DNA of 64,000 nucleotides from SAR324 cluster bacterium REDSEA-S27_B3 (GTDB lineage Bacteria; SAR324; NAC60-12), in contig LUQO01000045.1 in the NCBI GenBank assembly GCA_001627865.1, positions 1 to 64,000 on the forward strand. Reading direction: 5' to 3'. Of the stretch, positions 44,046 through 53,548 are shown piece by piece. Under the pieces are notes generated by a model. The model had not been told where the DNA came from. It ran no database searches and worked only from the letters and a program-made list of their open reading frames with translations. The position numbers were made by a program, and so were the translations under genes. The first letter of the stretch is position 1. Each line of letters opens with the position of its first letter.

Positions 44046-44774
44046 TTGAAAGCAAGGAAACTTGAGGCCACAAACCTGAAAAAATCTTATCGGGACAGGC
44101 ATGCAGTAAAAGGCATTTCACTCGAAGTCTCTCAAGGACAAGTCGTTGGTCTTCTCGGTCCAAACGGTGCAGGAAAAACCACAGCATTTTACATGATCGT
44201 TGGTGTTCAGCGGCCTGACGAAGGATCTATTCATTTAGACGGTCAGAATATCACAGGATTTCCTATGCACAAGAGAGCAAAATCAGGATTGGGATATCTT
44301 TCCCAGGAACGATCAATATTCCGAAAACTCACTGTAGAAGAAAACCTGATTGCCGTACTGGAAATGCTTCCCTTGAACCCCACTGAAAAACAGAAACGGC
44401 TTGACTCATTGTTATCTGAGCTTGGAATCCAACATGTACGGAAAATAAAAGGATACGCCCTTTCAGGTGGAGAAAGTCGAAGAGCAGAAATAGCCCGCGC
44501 GTTGGTGCTTGAACCTTCATTCATGTTGCTGGATGAGCCATTTGCAGGAGTAGATCCAATTGCAGTTGCTGATATTCAAACAATTATTCAACAGCTTGCT
44601 AAAAGAAACATTGGTGTATTAATTACAGATCATAATGTAAGGGAGACATTTGGAATAATTGATTATGGATATATAATGAACGAAGGAGAGTTGCTGATTG
44701 ACGGGACTCCGGATGAATTGGTTGAAAATGATAAGGCAAGGAAAGTTTACCTTGGTAAGTCATTCTCTATGTAG
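44046..44774 (+). CDS. lptB: LPS export ABC transporter ATP-binding protein LptB
   Basis: From TTG 44046 the protein has 242 residues, the normal LptB size. It has Walker A 'GPNGAGKTT', a Q-loop 'GYLSQERSIFRKLTVEENL', the ABC signature 'LSGGESRRAEIARAL', Walker B 'FMLLDEPFAGVDP' and the switch His in 'ITDHNVRET'. It powers LPS extraction by LptFG. A GGAG box (44035-44038) lies 7 nt before TTG 44046; an upstream ATG at 43998 has no such box and adds 16 non-conserved residues. rpoN follows, a common lptB-rpoN order. Confidence 0.95.
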   Translation: MKARKLEATNLKKSYRDRHAVKGISLEVSQGQVVGLLGPNGAGKTTAFYMIVGVQRPDEGSIHLDGQNITGFPMHKRAKSGLGYLSQERSIFRKLTVEENLIAVLEMLPLNPTEKQKRLDSLLSELGIQHVRKIKGYALSGGESRRAEIARALVLEPSFMLLDEPFAGVDPIAVADIQTIIQQLAKRNIGVLITDHNVRETFGIIDYGYIMNEGELLIDGTPDELVENDKARKVYLGKSFSM

Positions 44775-44892
44775 GTTTGACTTTTGTCTCAACTTGAAGC
44801 CAAACTAGTAGCATGAATATATAGTCCATGCGTTTTATAAAGATATTAATAATTTTTTATCCGATAGTAATTAATCAAGAGTAAGAGGATTC

Positions 44893-46584
44893 ATGGCAAT
44901 GCAGATGAAAATGCAGATGAAGATGAGCCAACAGCTCATTATGACACCGCAGCTGCAACAAGCCATAAAACTTCTGCAACTGTCTCGAGCAGAGCTGGAG
45001 GAGTTGATCGAGCAAACTTTAATTGAGAACCCCGTTCTTGAGGAAGGTATGGACATGGATACTTTCCCAAGCAAAACTGAAAATACACAGGAGCAAGCTG
45101 AGTCCGAGGAAACTCCTGAAGTAGTCACTGAAACAGAAGAGTTCGAGACTGCTCGTGAGAACGAGCAGGAAAATGCAGTTCAGGACGAAATTGACTGGCA
45201 GCAATACATAGAACAAATAGAGCAGTTCGGAGGATATCAGGAACGACGTTATAATGTTGTTTCTGACGATGAAGAAAGCCCCTCAATTGAGATAACAGCC
45301 GCACAAACGGAATCTCTGGCAGATCACCTGATGTGGCAATTAGACATGCATAAACTTACTCCTCTCGAACATCAGACTGGCGCTCACTTGATAGGAAACA
45401 TTGATGATGACGGATTCCTGGTAACCAGCATACGTGAACTATTGGAATCACAACAAGGATTGTACAATCAGATAAACACCAATTTAAACAGCCAGGAGCC
45501 TAAAAAGGACATGGAATTTGATGCTGATTTGTTCGACATGAAATTTCAGTCAGGTAAAACAACACAAAAGAAAAAAAATATAGAAGATGAAACTTTTTTG
45601 AATGAACACGAAAAGTCCGTTGTTGAAGAGCCTGTAAAACCGGAAATTTCTCCAGCTGCTTGTTGTTATGTAGAATCTGTTTTAAATAAAATACAACAAT
45701 TTAATCCTAATGGAGTAGGTGCAAGAAGCTTACAGGAATCCCTGTTAATTCAACTGGAGATATTAGGTGAAGGTGACAGTCTGAGTTCCCGCATTGTTAA
45801 AAATGATATGCAATTTCTGGAATCCAAAGATTTGAAAAAAATTGCCCGCAGACAAAAGCAGGATATTGAACAGGTTATACAGTCTTATCGCCTGATAATG
45901 TCCCTTGAACCAAAACCTGGAAGAGAGTTTATTGCAAATCCTTCCCACCATTACATAATTCCGGATGTCTATATCTACCAGAAGGACAATGAGTACAAAG
46001 TCGCACTTAACTCCGCGGGAATGCCGAGGCTGCGTATCAGCAATTATTATAAGGATTTAAGCAATAATCTGGAAGATGACGGCAGTCTGACAAAAGATTA
46101 TATAATGGAGAAAGTCAAAGCCGGCCAGTGGCTGCTGAAAAGTATTGAGCAGAGACAAAAAACTATTTACAGAGTAACAAAAAGCATTTTACGTTTTCAG
46201 AAAAAATTTTTTGAGAAAGGAATCCATTATTTACGTCCTCTTGTGCTGAAGGATGTTGCTGAGGATATTGATGTGCATGAGTCAACAGTCAGCCGAATCA
46301 CTACCAACAAATATGTGCATACTCCTCAAGGTATCTTTGAATTAAAATATTTCTTCACCAGCGGTATTGATCAGGCAAGAGGAGAGGCTGTTTCTTCAAA
46401 ACGAATTAAAGATATGATTCTGCAAATGGTGCAGAAAGAAGATTTAAAATCCCCTTACACAGACTTGCAGATAGCAGACGTTCTGGAGCGCCAAAGTGGA
46501 ATTAAGGTTGCTCGGAGAACTGTCGCAAAATATCGCGAAGCACTTAATATTCTGCCATCAAATAAGCGAAAACAACTTTTCTAA
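44893..46584 (+). CDS. rpoN: RNA polymerase sigma-54 factor
   Basis: The 563-residue protein has a Gln/Met-rich region I ('SQQLIMTPQLQQAIKLLQLS', about residues 15-34), an acidic region II (about 55-115), the core-binding region, an HTH in 'HESTVSRITTNKYVHTPQG', and the RpoN box 'ARRTVAKYREALNI' near the C-terminus. It directs -24/-12 promoters with bEBP activators. An AGAGG Shine-Dalgarno precedes ATG 44893. It follows lptB as in many proteobacteria. No bEBP gene is in the window. Confidence 0.97.
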   Translation: MAMQMKMQMKMSQQLIMTPQLQQAIKLLQLSRAELEELIEQTLIENPVLEEGMDMDTFPSKTENTQEQAESEETPEVVTETEEFETARENEQENAVQDEIDWQQYIEQIEQFGGYQERRYNVVSDDEESPSIEITAAQTESLADHLMWQLDMHKLTPLEHQTGAHLIGNIDDDGFLVTSIRELLESQQGLYNQINTNLNSQEPKKDMEFDADLFDMKFQSGKTTQKKKNIEDETFLNEHEKSVVEEPVKPEISPAACCYVESVLNKIQQFNPNGVGARSLQESLLIQLEILGEGDSLSSRIVKNDMQFLESKDLKKIARRQKQDIEQVIQSYRLIMSLEPKPGREFIANPSHHYIIPDVYIYQKDNEYKVALNSAGMPRLRISNYYKDLSNNLEDDGSLTKDYIMEKVKAGQWLLKSIEQRQKTIYRVTKSILRFQKKFFEKGIHYLRPLVLKDVAEDIDVHESTVSRITTNKYVHTPQGIFELKYFFTSGIDQARGEAVSSKRIKDMILQMVQKEDLKSPYTDLQIADVLERQSGIKVARRTVAKYREALNILPSNKRKQLF

Positions 46585-46605
46585 TTCTTTCACTCCAAAA
46601 CAAGT

Positions 46606-47307
46606 ATGGGAATCCTGTCACGTATATTTAATCTGTTTCGAGCAACTACCAGCGATATTCTTGACAAAGCAGAAGATCCAGAAAAAATGATTAAGCAAAT
46701 GATCGCTGATCTGGAGGAGCAAAAAAGAAAAGCTAAACAGCAAATGACTGAGGCATTAGCGCTACAAAAACGTTTGGAACGCGACACAGAAAAAGAACAT
46801 CAGGAAGCAGAGAAATGGGAGGAAAAAGCAATACTTGCAGTGCAAAATGAAAAGGATGATTTAGCCAAGGAAGCCCTCACACGTAAAAAAGAACATCTAC
46901 GAAGGGCTGCAGAATTCGAAAAGCAACTGGAATTGCATCAAAACAACGCAGATGCACTCCGGGAAAGTTACCAAACTTTGGAAGACAAGATTGACGAAAT
47001 TAAACGCAAGCAGGGTCTCTTGTCAGTAAAACAAAAACAGGCTGAAGCACAGGAAAAAATTTATCAGACTATAGAAGGACTAGGTGGCACATCCGGAATC
47101 ATGGATACAATTGAACGTGCTGAAGAAAAAGTGGAAAACTTGCAGGCCCGGGCAGAAGCATATCAGGAGATCAGCATGGAATCTGGTCAGGAAAGTTTAG
47201 AAAAAAAATTTGAGGAATTAGAGCATGATTCTCCTGATATGGAGTCAGAATTGCTTGAACTGAAAAAACGGGCTGCGCTCCCTGTTCCAGAAGAAAAAAC
47301 TGACTGA
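46606..47307 (+). CDS. pspA: PspA/IM30 family protein
   Basis: The 233-residue protein is almost all coiled coil, with the PspA start 'MGILSRIFNLFRATTSDILDKAEDPEKMI' and no membrane helix. It should bind the inner face of the membrane as ESCRT-III-like rods and maintain it under stress. In many bacteria pspA is sigma-54 dependent, so its position 21 bp after rpoN is fitting, although no psp regulator or pspBC genes are present. Confidence 0.93.
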   Translation: MGILSRIFNLFRATTSDILDKAEDPEKMIKQMIADLEEQKRKAKQQMTEALALQKRLERDTEKEHQEAEKWEEKAILAVQNEKDDLAKEALTRKKEHLRRAAEFEKQLELHQNNADALRESYQTLEDKIDEIKRKQGLLSVKQKQAEAQEKIYQTIEGLGGTSGIMDTIERAEEKVENLQARAEAYQEISMESGQESLEKKFEELEHDSPDMESELLELKKRAALPVPEEKTD

Positions 47308-47392
47308 AAAAATAAAAATTGCAATTATTGAACTAACAGGCGATAATTGAAAGTTTAATTATTATAATTTTTCCAACATAATCAGGACATTC

Positions 47393-47611
47393 ATGCCAAT
47401 CAAAGTTGAAGTACGTGACGGCAACGTCGGAAGATCAATGATGCAGTTAAAACGGACCTTGATAAGGGAGGGTCTTTTTAAGGAAATAAAAAAAAGGAAA
47501 TATCACTGCAAGCCCTCATTAGCAAAGCGTCTCAAGCGGGAAGCTGCAGCTAAGCAACGCAACAAAGATCTAAAACGGGAAATCCGAGCTGCTCTTAAAG
47601 CAGATTTCTGA
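47393..47611 (+). CDS. rpsU: Ribosomal protein bS21
   Basis: The 72-residue, highly basic protein matches bS21: 'MPIKVEVRDGNVGRSMMQLKR', 'EIKKRKYHCKPSLAKRLKRE'. It belongs to the small subunit near the mRNA exit and helps initiation. A CAGGA box precedes the ATG. The spacer upstream (47308-47392) has a TATAAT-like hexamer, so it may have its own promoter. Confidence 0.95.
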   Translation: MPIKVEVRDGNVGRSMMQLKRTLIREGLFKEIKKRKYHCKPSLAKRLKREAAAKQRNKDLKREIRAALKADF

Positions 47612-47882
47612 GAGTCGCCTGCACTGAAAAACAGGTCGGATTTCTAAGTTTTGACCTTCCTGCCATATTTCACTCTAATTCCCAGAGACATACTTTTTCT
47701 GAAGAGATTAGCGAGAGTTAATCTCATCACTGTAATCAATTTTAATGATTACTGTCCTATTGAATCCCATTACCAATACATACAAATAAAAAAATCATTT
47801 CGGGATGAATCTCGCAATTTATCTGGGATGTTGTTCAAGAAAGAATGTAATGCAAACCATCGCCATTCAGTCAAGGGATGTT

Positions 47883-48533
47883 CTAGGCTGCAGGGTTTTC
47901 ATCAAGTCGTAATCTGCCTTTTAAATCAGGTAATTGTCTATTTGAAGGAAAGTCATAAGCGGTGGGAGGATTCAGTTTTCCGGCCAGAAATATGAGCAGT
48001 TTGTATAAGATAGTAAATATTCCGGAAATGAAGGGCAACGGAGACAGCACATGATACATACGAAATACTGACAAAATCAACATTGCAGCAATAAAGGTAA
48101 TGCTTAATTCTGTATTAATTGACGTTTCCATCCAGGCAACTGCCAATTTGCCGGCATATCCATTTTGCCAGAAATATAAATCAACTGAATTTAATATTTC
48201 GGTTTTGATTGAAATTTCATGCACAATCGAAAGGACAAAGACAATCACTAACGCATAATATGTGCCGAAAAATCCTGATATTCTACGAGGATAATGTAAA
48301 ATTATCCTCACAAACAGCCATGGGAGAAGTAGAGAGGATGGGCCAAATACTTCCAGTAATGTGCCTCCGATTAATGCTCCAATCAAGCCCGTCCAGTTAC
48401 TTATTCCATCAAAAGGATACAACTGATTAAAAATTGTTGGATCATGAAAATCCGCAGTCATAATAGACAACATCAGGAAAAAACCAATTGCCCCGAAAAA
48501 AAGATAATCTATGCGCATCTTTATTAAACTCAT
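47883..48533 (-). CDS. Stand-alone FtsK-type 4TM membrane domain protein
   Basis: The 216-residue protein has four or five hydrophobic helices and follows the N-terminal FtsK pattern: 'HDPTIFNQLYPFDGISNWTG', then 'GALIGGTLLEVFGPSSLLLP', a later Asn-Gly-Tyr-Ala-Gly helix, and a final helix. It ends at 'RLDENPAA' with a TAG stop and no AAA+ motor domain; the frame closes again a few codons on, so this is not a simple readthrough. FtsK anchors DNA translocation at the septum. A lone anchor may pair with a soluble motor elsewhere. I infer family from pattern only. Confidence 0.65.
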   Translation of the reverse strand: MSLIKMRIDYLFFGAIGFFLMLSIMTADFHDPTIFNQLYPFDGISNWTGLIGALIGGTLLEVFGPSSLLLPWLFVRIILHYPRRISGFFGTYYALVIVFVLSIVHEISIKTEILNSVDLYFWQNGYAGKLAVAWMETSINTELSITFIAAMLILSVFRMYHVLSPLPFISGIFTILYKLLIFLAGKLNPPTAYDFPSNRQLPDLKGRLRLDENPAA

Positions 48534-48552
48534 GCTTTTGGTTTGTATTGGT

Positions 48553-49050
48553 TTATGAGTTAGAACCTTTTTGGATTATTTTCTTTACTATTTCTGCTAC
48601 CGAAGGCAATACATAAGCCTCAATGGATTCACCCAGATATGCAAGTTCACGAACAAGAGTTGAATTGATGGCAAAAAGATCAGGTTTACCAAACAAGCAA
48701 AAAGTCTCAATTTCCGGATCAATACCTTTGTTACCTACCGCTTGCTGAAATTCTCCTTGGAAATCATCCAGACTGCGTAATCCCTTAACAATTGTTTTCG
48801 CGTTCCGTTCCTGCACGTAGCGAATTGTTGAACCTGTAAAGGATTCAACAGTTACATTTGTTAAATTATAGTGCCTCACGTATTCATTCATCATCTGCTT
48901 TCGCACCTCTGCATCAAAGATATAATGTTTCTCAAGATTCATAGCCGCTGACCAGAAAACATGATCAAACTGCTTTGTTGTTCTTACCAGGATGTCGGCA
49001 TGACCATAAGTTGGAGGATTTGCACTTGTTGGGTAAACTGCAATTCGCAT
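48553..49050 (-). CDS. coaD: Phosphopantetheine adenylyltransferase
   Basis: The 165-residue protein has the nucleotidyltransferase motif 'YPTSANPPTYGHADI' (TxGH at about residues 15-18), 'IVKGLRSLDDFQGEFQQA' and the late 'INSTLVREL' (SSxxVR-like). It makes dephospho-CoA from 4'-phosphopantetheine and ATP. It follows mutS on the minus strand, 50 bp apart, and precedes the 4TM gene by 19 bp. Confidence 0.93.
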   Translation of the reverse strand: MRIAVYPTSANPPTYGHADILVRTTKQFDHVFWSAAMNLEKHYIFDAEVRKQMMNEYVRHYNLTNVTVESFTGSTIRYVQERNAKTIVKGLRSLDDFQGEFQQAVGNKGIDPEIETFCLFGKPDLFAINSTLVRELAYLGESIEAYVLPSVAEIVKKIIQKGSNS

Positions 49051-49100
49051 CTTTTGGAATTCTGTTAAGGGTTACTATTCAGACTGGTGCCCTTTTTGCT

Positions 49101-51881
49101 CTAGTTTTTTAGTCTATCGGTTAATTCATGAAGAAAATTCAAAGCCTGCAATGGAGTCATCTCATTTAAATTAAGTTTTCGTAACTCATCAAGATAAAGT
49201 GATTCTTCCGGAAACATCGATAGCTGAGGATCTGTATCTCCGGAATCATACCAGGCATTGATAGGCTTTTCGCTTATCTCCGCAGGTAATTCCTGATTTT
49301 TTTCTGTCTTATTATTATGTACAGGCAAATGGTGGACCATTGATGTCTCTTCCAGTTGTTCCATCACAACAAGCGCGCGTTTGACCACACTTTTTGGCAA
49401 TCCCGCAAGCCTTGCTACTTGGACACCATAACTTTTATCTGCTTCTCCGGATACAATTTTGCGCAAAAAAACTATTTGCTCTCCTTCCTCCTCAACACGC
49501 ACACTAAAATTTTCAATTCCTTTAAGCTCTTGTGAAAGTGCTGTCAATTCATGATAATGTGTAGCGCAAAGCGTGAGGGCGTTCAATTTGTGTAAATGCT
49601 CAACTATAGCCCAGGCAATACTGATTCCATCGAAGGTACTTGTTCCCCGCCCTATTTCATCCAGAATTATTAAACTGCGATCAGTAGCATTGTTTAAAAT
49701 TGCAGAAGCTTCGTTCATTTCCAGCATAAAAGTGCTTTGACCGAGCGTAAGATTATCTGATGCTCCAACTCGAGTAAAAATTCGATCTACCACAGAAAAC
49801 TCAGATTTGGAAGCGGCGACAAAACAGCCGCATTGTGCCATCAATATATTCAAGGCAACCTGCCTCATGTAAGTCGACTTCCCAGCCATGTTCGGACCTG
49901 TAATCAACATGATCCTGCACTTAGTTTCCTGTAAATCCAAATCATTAGGTACAAATGCTTCCCCCAAATCAATTCTCTCAATCACCGGGTGACGACTGTC
50001 TTTGAGAAACATTTTTCTTGGAGCCTCCAGTGCCTGCAAAACTGGACGAACATAGTGATTATGTTCCGCTACATGTGCCAATCCTGCCAGTGTATCAGCA
50101 ACAGCAATGTTTTGTGCCGTTTGCTGTACACGTTTTATCTGTGAATTAAGCTCAGTTTTTAATTCCAAGAAAAGTTCATATTCGAGCTCAGCAATCCGTT
50201 CTTCAGCAGTCAGTATTTTTTCCTCAAATTCTTTTAGATCAGCTGTGATGTACCGTTCAGCATTCACTAAGGTTTGTTTTCGTATGTAATAATCCGGAAC
50301 AGAAGATTTATAAACGTTACTGACTTCAAGGTAATAGCCAAAAACTTTGTTGAAACTGATTTTTAAAGAGGCAATCCCGGTTTGTTCTCTTTCCCGCAGC
50401 AGCATTTGATTTAAATATTCTTTGGAATTTCTGGAAATATCACGTAACTGATCCAATTCTTTTGAAACTCCATCAGCAATATAACCACCTTCCCTGAGTT
50501 TTACTGATGGTGAGTGCTTTAATCGCTGATTCAGCAAGTTCAGCAAATCTATGAGGGGATCAAAATTGTCGGCAATCGTTTTCAGCAATAACGATCTTAA
50601 TTCAGCAAAATAGACTGGCAGATTTTGCACCGGCTCAAGTGATTCCCGCAGAGCCACAAGATCGTTCACACCAACCACAGGCAGAGTGATGCGCCCCATG
50701 ATGCGTGGCAAATCCTGAATCGTTTCCAGACTTTGACGAAATTTCTCACAGAGCATAAAATTATTTCTGAACTCTTCAACACCGTCAAAACGCTGATTAA
50801 TTTCATCAACATCAAGCAGAGGTTGACGAAGCCACTGCCTGAAAAGTCTTGCGCCCATTGGAGTCTGGGTGTGATTCAGAACATGAAAAAGTGTATGTTT
50901 TCTAACTCCGGACTGACTTTCAAACAATTCCAAATTGGCCACTGTTGCCTCATCCAGCAGCATCGATTTTTCAAAGACATGTCTTCTCAAGGATGTTAAA
51001 TGACTCAAATCACATTTTTGAGTTTCTTCCAAATAACGTAATAAAGCCCCTGCAGCAGAAATTCCATGGGGCAAATCATCAATACCGAATCCGGAAAGAT
51101 TCAATGTTCTGAAATATTTTTTCAAACTGCGCTGAGTTGCTGCCGGATCAAAATAATAAGGATCAATGAAATTAAATCTTCCAGTTGAAGGAAAAACCTT
51201 TTCATTTGGAATTTCAGTTCCTTTACCCGGATATGTTATAGAATCGATTTCAACTCTATTTGATCTGTCGAGTAACTGCCCCATGCGTTGTACCAGTTCT
51301 TCCAGAAACATGGACTCAGCCTCTGATCTGCTTTGTGTCAATATAATTTCCTGAGGAGTAAGTTGAGCCAGAAAGTCGTAAAAACGGTGAGATTCATTTA
51401 ATTGAAACTCTGCCACCTCAAACTCTCCTGTAGAAAGATCGGCAAAAGCAATACCTAAACACTTAGAGCGCAATACAACATTAACTGACAATAAATAATG
51501 ATTCCTGTCAGGATCAATCAATTGTGGAGAAACGGTTGTACCAGGTGTTACCACCCTCACTACATCTCTGTTAACAAGACCCTGTGCTTTTGCAGGATCT
51601 TCCATCTGCTCACAAATTGCCACCTTGTAGCCTGCAGCAGTCAACTTGTTCAAATATTGCTCATAAGCTTTATACGGCACACCGCACATAGGTAATGAAT
51701 TTTCCTTGTTTTTGTCACGTGACGTCAGTGCAATTTGTAGAATTTTGGCGCCCACAATTGCGTCATCTCCAAACATTTCATAAAAATCACCCATCCGATA
51801 AAATAGCAGCTTATCCGGATGTTCCCGTTTGATTGCGTTGAATTGGCGCATCATGGGAGTTTCTGCTTGAGGAACTGACAT
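49101..51881 (-). CDS. mutS: DNA mismatch repair protein MutS
   Basis: The 926-residue protein starts with the mismatch-binding domain ('LLFYRMGDFYEMFGDDA', including the F-x-E motif at about residues 32-35) and has the connector, lever and clamp domains. The ATPase has Walker A 'GPNMAGKSTYM' (about 661-671), 'LDEIGRGTSTFDG' (Walker B) and a C-terminal region ending in 'PLQALNFLHELTDRL', the usual dimer/tetramer tail. It recognises mismatches with MutL. Length is normal. coaD follows. Confidence 0.98.
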   Translation of the reverse strand: MSVPQAETPMMRQFNAIKREHPDKLLFYRMGDFYEMFGDDAIVGAKILQIALTSRDKNKENSLPMCGVPYKAYEQYLNKLTAAGYKVAICEQMEDPAKAQGLVNRDVVRVVTPGTTVSPQLIDPDRNHYLLSVNVVLRSKCLGIAFADLSTGEFEVAEFQLNESHRFYDFLAQLTPQEIILTQSRSEAESMFLEELVQRMGQLLDRSNRVEIDSITYPGKGTEIPNEKVFPSTGRFNFIDPYYFDPAATQRSLKKYFRTLNLSGFGIDDLPHGISAAGALLRYLEETQKCDLSHLTSLRRHVFEKSMLLDEATVANLELFESQSGVRKHTLFHVLNHTQTPMGARLFRQWLRQPLLDVDEINQRFDGVEEFRNNFMLCEKFRQSLETIQDLPRIMGRITLPVVGVNDLVALRESLEPVQNLPVYFAELRSLLLKTIADNFDPLIDLLNLLNQRLKHSPSVKLREGGYIADGVSKELDQLRDISRNSKEYLNQMLLREREQTGIASLKISFNKVFGYYLEVSNVYKSSVPDYYIRKQTLVNAERYITADLKEFEEKILTAEERIAELEYELFLELKTELNSQIKRVQQTAQNIAVADTLAGLAHVAEHNHYVRPVLQALEAPRKMFLKDSRHPVIERIDLGEAFVPNDLDLQETKCRIMLITGPNMAGKSTYMRQVALNILMAQCGCFVAASKSEFSVVDRIFTRVGASDNLTLGQSTFMLEMNEASAILNNATDRSLIILDEIGRGTSTFDGISIAWAIVEHLHKLNALTLCATHYHELTALSQELKGIENFSVRVEEEGEQIVFLRKIVSGEADKSYGVQVARLAGLPKSVVKRALVVMEQLEETSMVHHLPVHNNKTEKNQELPAEISEKPINAWYDSGDTDPQLSMFPEESLYLDELRKLNLNEMTPLQALNFLHELTDRLKN

Positions 51882-51909
51882 GCGCTTATGCGTGAAAGTT
51901 GGTAGGTAT

Positions 51910-52725
51910 TTATTTAGCCCTATTTACAGGCCAGGTAAGTGGGAATAATTTATGATCCATCGGCATCCCGGCTGGTAATTGCTCTGATAGTCCGGCGAAA
52001 TCAGGTGAGGTTTTCCAGCTGCGAGGAGCATGTATTATGTCATCCCCTAACATCCGTACAGAAAATACTCGGCGAAGCGCCTTTGTTCCCGCTCCGCTGT
52101 GCAATGTAAGCATGTGAAAAGCCACAGCATCTCCCGGTTCAAGTTCCCATTTTAAAACTCGAAATTTATCCGGATTCGCGTCTATATCCGGAATTTCACT
52201 TAGACTGCCCTCCGGAAACCACTTCGCTTGATTTTCAAGGAAATTTCTTGGCATATACCATTGCCCCTTGTGGGAACTGGCAACCAGTTCAATTGTCCAC
52301 TCAATTGGTACAGGATCAACCGGAATCCAAAAACTGATATTTTGCCTTCCTTCAATGTTATAATATGGCTGGTCCTGATGCCAGGGGGTCCTTTGTATAG
52401 TCCCCTTTTTCTTTACAAGCATGTGGTCATGAAATAGTCGCACCTGCTTAGAGCACATCAGTTTTGCTGCAACTTCCGATATTGCACTCTCGAAAATAAT
52501 CCTCCTGTAAGATGGATTCTCCTGCCAGGTGCAAAAATCTTCAAGAAACCAGCCTGGATCATCTTCACTACTGGCAATCTTGGAATTTGGACTGGGATTG
52601 GAAATGTTTGCGTCAATTGCTTCACGCAAGTCTGTGACTTCTTCTTCATTGAGAAGGTTCTTAATCAGCACAGCACCATCATCATGATATGCTTTAATAT
52701 CGGCTTCACTTATATTAAAAGACAT
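51910..52725 (-). CDS. Phytanoyl-CoA dioxygenase (PhyH) family protein
   Basis: The 271-residue Fe(II)/2-oxoglutarate enzyme has HxD in 'RTPWHQDQPYYNI' (about residues 113-125), the distal His in 'FHMLTLHSGAGTKAL' (about 208-222) and a following Arg in 'RRVFSVRMLGDD', completing the facial triad and cosubstrate site. Members hydroxylate many small molecules; the substrate is not deducible. It starts 11 bp after trpA and is probably cotranscribed with trpBA, but a link to tryptophan is unproven. It ends 28 bp before mutS. Confidence 0.86.
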   Translation of the reverse strand: MSFNISEADIKAYHDDGAVLIKNLLNEEEVTDLREAIDANISNPSPNSKIASSEDDPGWFLEDFCTWQENPSYRRIIFESAISEVAAKLMCSKQVRLFHDHMLVKKKGTIQRTPWHQDQPYYNIEGRQNISFWIPVDPVPIEWTIELVASSHKGQWYMPRNFLENQAKWFPEGSLSEIPDIDANPDKFRVLKWELEPGDAVAFHMLTLHSGAGTKALRRVFSVRMLGDDIIHAPRSWKTSPDFAGLSEQLPAGMPMDHKLFPLTWPVNRAK

Positions 52726-52736
52726 ATACCCTGAAA

Positions 52737-53513
52737 TTATTCCCTTGCTTCAGCTAATGAATTCAAGTGCCTGCGATAGGCAGCATCACCTTCAGTCTCC
52801 CACGTTTTCAGCAAGGCAGTGCCAACGATTGCTATTTCTGCCTTTCCATGCAACATATGCAGATCCTCAGGTTTTGATAAACCAAATCCAAGGGCAAGCG
52901 GCAATCCTGAGAATTTTCTGCATTGCTGTAAAAATTCTTCCGTAGATTGTTCCAGCACAGTACTTTTCCCTGTTACCCCCTTGCGGGCAACACAATATAT
53001 TAAACCTCTCCCGTTTGAACATATTCTCTGCAAACGCTCCTCCTTGTTAGTTGGAGTGCAAAGCATAATTGGATCAAGACCAAGTTCAAGACTGTGATCA
53101 AACAGCTCCCCGAATTCTTCATAAGGCAAATCAGGGATAATGAAGCCTTTTCCTCCATGTTTGCTGATTTTTTCACAATATTCTCTGAAACCCATGGTAA
53201 AAGCAGTGTTGCAATAACCCATCATCAAAACAGGAAAATCAAATTTTTCAGATGCACACTGCATCAATTCGAAATAATCCTTCCACTTAATACCATTCCT
53301 GAGTGCTTCCTGATTGGCTTTAACAAACAACGGCCCATCAGCCGTTGGTTCACTGAATGGCATTTGTAATTCAACCAGATCTACATCCGCCTCCCCCATC
53401 GCCTCAAGCATTTTCCAGTTATCCTCTAAAGACGGGTAACCAACTACGGCATGGGTCATTAAGAGTATTTTACGTTTTTTAAGACGTTTTCTCAGATATT
53501 CTGTTAGTTGCAT
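52737..53513 (-). CDS. trpA: Tryptophan synthase alpha chain
   Basis: The 258-residue TIM-barrel has 'DLVELQMPFSEPTADGPLF' (about residues 45-63), keeping the catalytic Glu and Asp of TrpA (the family's usual 'FSDP' Asp is Glu here), and 'GKGFIIPDLPYEEF' and 'ALGFGLSKPEDL', the phosphate site. It cleaves indole-3-glycerol phosphate to indole and G3P. It follows trpB by 35 bp. No other trp genes are in the window. Confidence 0.9.
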   Translation of the reverse strand: MQLTEYLRKRLKKRKILLMTHAVVGYPSLEDNWKMLEAMGEADVDLVELQMPFSEPTADGPLFVKANQEALRNGIKWKDYFELMQCASEKFDFPVLMMGYCNTAFTMGFREYCEKISKHGGKGFIIPDLPYEEFGELFDHSLELGLDPIMLCTPTNKEERLQRICSNGRGLIYCVARKGVTGKSTVLEQSTEEFLQQCRKFSGLPLALGFGLSKPEDLHMLHGKAEIAIVGTALLKTWETEGDAAYRRHLNSLAEARE

Positions 53514-53548
53514 ATAAGCTTAAATCTGCAAATTTTGGGTTATTAATT

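Noticed and set aside
47651..47995. Plus-strand frame of 114 codons between rpsU and the 4TM gene
   Set aside because: It overlaps the end of the 4TM gene, has no ribosome site and no recognisable pattern.
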